DNA from: Sphingomonadales bacterium
Lineage (GTDB): Bacteria; Pseudomonadota; Alphaproteobacteria; Sphingomonadales; Sphingomonadaceae
Direction: 5' to 3'
DNA: 42,080 bases
NCBI GenBank assembly: GCA_028871475.1
Contig: JAGWMZ010000032.1
Span: forward strand, 1 to 42,080
Below are positions 40,948-42,080 of this stretch, one piece after another. The translations under genes and the position numbers were made by a program. How positions within the stretch are numbered: position 1 is the stretch's first letter; each line of letters begins with the position of its first letter. Under the pieces are notes generated by a model, which was given only the letters and a program-made list of their open reading frames with translations, was not told where the DNA came from and made no database searches.

Positions 40948-41196
40948 TGAACAGGGCTGCGCTTTCGGTGTCTGCGACATTCCATCCGAACGCGCGTCGG
41001 CTGAATATGTCAATAATGACATAGAGATTGAAGGGCACTTCGAACAATGGCGTTTTGTGCCTGACTGCGGCGGCGTGATTTGCTGACAGCGACGAGGCAT
41101 GGCTGGTGTCAGGAATTATTGGCCATGCTCCCCCGGATTTGGGGTCTTTTGCCTATCTTGCGAGGCAGTTCCGGTGGGGAACGGGGGTTTCGGGCA
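40948..41196. other. Gene-free stretch between IS elements
   Basis: About 250 bases without a supportable gene. CGGCGGCGTGATTTGCTGAC and flanking text show no ribosome site plus long frame. The right part (about 41130-41196) is probably the outer end of the decayed IS5-family element. Confidence 0.4.
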
Positions 41197-41367
41197 CTAT
41201 GCGGCCCGCGAGGTCGTTCGCTCGAGCACGACGAAGCGGCTCATGTTGTAGGCCAGGTTCTGCATGCCGATCTTCATGGAAGCGCGGGTCTTGCCGATGG
41301 TGCGCACGAGCTTGCCGCCCATGCTGTTGTGCTGGTGGCCGAACACGTGCTCGACCCGCGCCCGCAC
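41197..41367 (-). pseudogene. IS5-family transposase, C-terminal fragment
   Basis: About 57 codons ending at 41197. RARVEHVFGHQHNSMGG, KLVRTIGKTRASMKIGMQN and LAYNMSRFVVLER are the C-terminal end of IS5/IS1031-group transposases, including the Glu of the DDE triad (VEHVF). The catalytic Asp residues and the rest are missing. It is joined in frame to a serine recombinase fragment at about 41367. Confidence 0.85.
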
Positions 41368-41739
41368 GCCATCCTCATCAAGGATGAGTGTTTCAGCCAG
41401 CGCGCAGATTTCCAGCAGCCGATGCCAATCGGCGTTATTTCTGGCGAGCCGAGATACCTCCAGGCCCATGCCGATCCCGGCTCGCCCAAGGTCAACATCG
41501 GACACAAGGCGCTGGAAGCCTTCTCGCCAGGATGCTGAAGCGCCGGACTCGCCCTGGTCGCTGTCAATGACGACGATCTGGTCACCATGCCACCCGAGCC
41601 CGATCGCGCGGCCACGAAGATCGTACTGACGCTTGATGCTTTCGACATTCTAGATGACCTGCCGCATCGATGATTGCCGGATGTACAGATATGCACCCCG
41701 TTCGAGGTGATGCGATTGAACTTTGAGCTTTTCGTTCAT
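41368..41739 (-). pseudogene. Serine recombinase, N-terminal fragment with a stop codon
   Basis: From ATG 41739, behind GGAGGACAGC, the frame reads MNEKLKVQSHHLERGAYLYI then RQSSMRQVI and a TAG at 41650-41652. It continues in the same frame as NVESIKRQYDLRGRAIGLGW, QIVVIDSDQGESGASAS, REGFQRLVSDVDLGRAGIG and LEVSRLARNNADWHRLLEIC up to LILDEDG, which is the catalytic domain of a resolvase-type recombinase (catalytic Ser in RQSS). Past 41367 it turns into IS5 transposase. This recombinase differs from the one next to tRNA-Arg. Nonsense mutation plus truncation mark it as dead. Confidence 0.85.
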
Positions 41740-41964
41740 GCTGTCCTCCGTTCACGGTCCAACATCACGATGGCGGCAAGTAAGCAGATGATCGTGCGCT
41801 GTTCGGACGTTTCGTCTGCTATGAGGCGGTCAACGAAGAGCTTTGAGCAATCCCGAGAGCATTACCGTTTGGTGAAGAGTCGTAAAAAAGCTTTAAAGTT
41901 TGAATATGGTTGATAAAGGGCATGGCATAATTTCGACATCGGGCCATACAGGAGCAGTTTCAGC

Positions 41965-42080
41965 ATGATTACCCCTGTCATTCTGTGCGGCGGCAATGGC
42001 ACGCGGCTATGGCCGAGGAGCCGGGCGGTGAAGCCCAAGCCGTTCCTGCCGCTGGTGGGGGACGAGACGCTGTTTGAAGC
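41965..42080 (+). CDS. manC: Mannose-1-phosphate guanylyltransferase, 3' end outside window
   Basis: The first 38 codons are present. MITPVILCGGNGTRLWPRSR, with KPKPFLPLVGDETLFEA after it, is the nucleotide-binding signature of GDP-mannose pyrophosphorylases (ManC/XanB/AlgA): GGxGTRLWPxSR and the KPF/KQF loop. It makes GDP-mannose from mannose-1-phosphate and GTP for polysaccharide synthesis. GGAGC lies 13 bases upstream. The 225 bases before it, back to the recombinase remnant, are AT-richer and probably hold its promoter. The gene marks the return to core sequence. Confidence 0.92.
   Translation, partial: MITPVILCGGNGTRLWPRSRAVKPKPFLPLVGDETLFE

Larger units (their letters stand above)
30372..41739. 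mobile_element. Accessory island inserted at tRNA-Arg, right end unresolved
   Basis: Between the tRNA and the core gene at 41965 lie a large serine recombinase next to the tRNA, unrecognised genes, a relaxase fragment, an IS256-family copy and remnants of another recombinase and an IS5-family element. I found no second copy of the tRNA 3' end, so the outer attachment site is absent, altered or lost by deletion. The right limit given is the outer edge of the last remnant. Confidence 0.7.

Noticed and set aside
1..42080. CRISPR arrays and rRNA genes
   Set aside because: No regularly spaced direct repeats of 24-40 bases and no rRNA-like stretches were seen anywhere in the window.

Overview
This window reads as chromosome from a GC-rich alphaproteobacterium of the Sphingomonadales, probably a Novosphingobium or Sphingomonas relative. 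The evidence is a large TonB-dependent receptor, an MmcB-type repair protein, a sphingomonad-style LytS/LytTR pair, FAH-superfamily AraD1 next to a FucP-type transporter, and an assimilatory nitrate reductase fused to a diflavin reductase. Assignment rests on gene content and protein resemblance only; no 16S rRNA is present.

Layout. (1) 1-12,857 is a core chromosomal stretch: the 3' part of a TonB receptor gene, a small secreted protein, rpmB, tadA, nadC, a LytTR response regulator with its sensor kinase, a DsbA-like thioredoxin, an M48 peptidase with TPRs, a PAS-domain protein, a fatty-acid/sterol hydroxylase, a DUF1289 protein, mmcB and a small conserved-looking protein. (2) 12,927-27,759 is a compact nitrate-assimilation locus. 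On the minus strand are a NarK/NasA-type transporter and the nitrate reductase/diflavin reductase fusion. On the plus strand are a PP2C phosphatase/Ser-Thr kinase membrane protein, the ANTAR regulator NasT, the nitrate sensor NasS, an outer-membrane porin, and nirB-nirD-cobA (NADH nitrite reductase plus the siroheme methyltransferase). (3) 27,778-30,092 is a two-gene sugar operon (araD1 and a FucP-type permease), followed by tRNA-Arg(CCG) at 30,295. (4) 30,306-41,739 is an accessory island starting at that tRNA: a large serine recombinase whose reading frame ends inside the tRNA gene, unrecognised genes, a ribbon-helix-helix protein, an operon of a coiled-coil protein and two related winged-helix-like proteins (one probably frameshifted), a candidate transfer origin, a MobA/MobL relaxase cut by an IS256-family element, and a chimeric remnant of a second recombinase joined to an IS5-family transposase. 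(5) From 41,965 core sequence resumes with the start of a mannose-1-phosphate guanylyltransferase gene.

The strongest regulatory signal lies in the nitrate locus. The leaders of the porin gene and of nirB each carry two hairpins with six-base loops (A at position 1, G at position 4), the signature of RNA bound by ANTAR proteins. In both, the second hairpin overlaps the 5' arm of an intrinsic terminator, and both have a similar upstream promoter at nearly the same distance. Together with nasT and nasS encoded just upstream, this gives a complete nitrate-responsive antitermination circuit: NasS would release NasT when nitrate is present, and NasT would hold the second hairpin and let polymerase read into the porin and nitrite-reductase genes. 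The minus-strand transporter/reductase operon has a terminator-like hairpin in its leader but no convincing pair of hexaloop hairpins.
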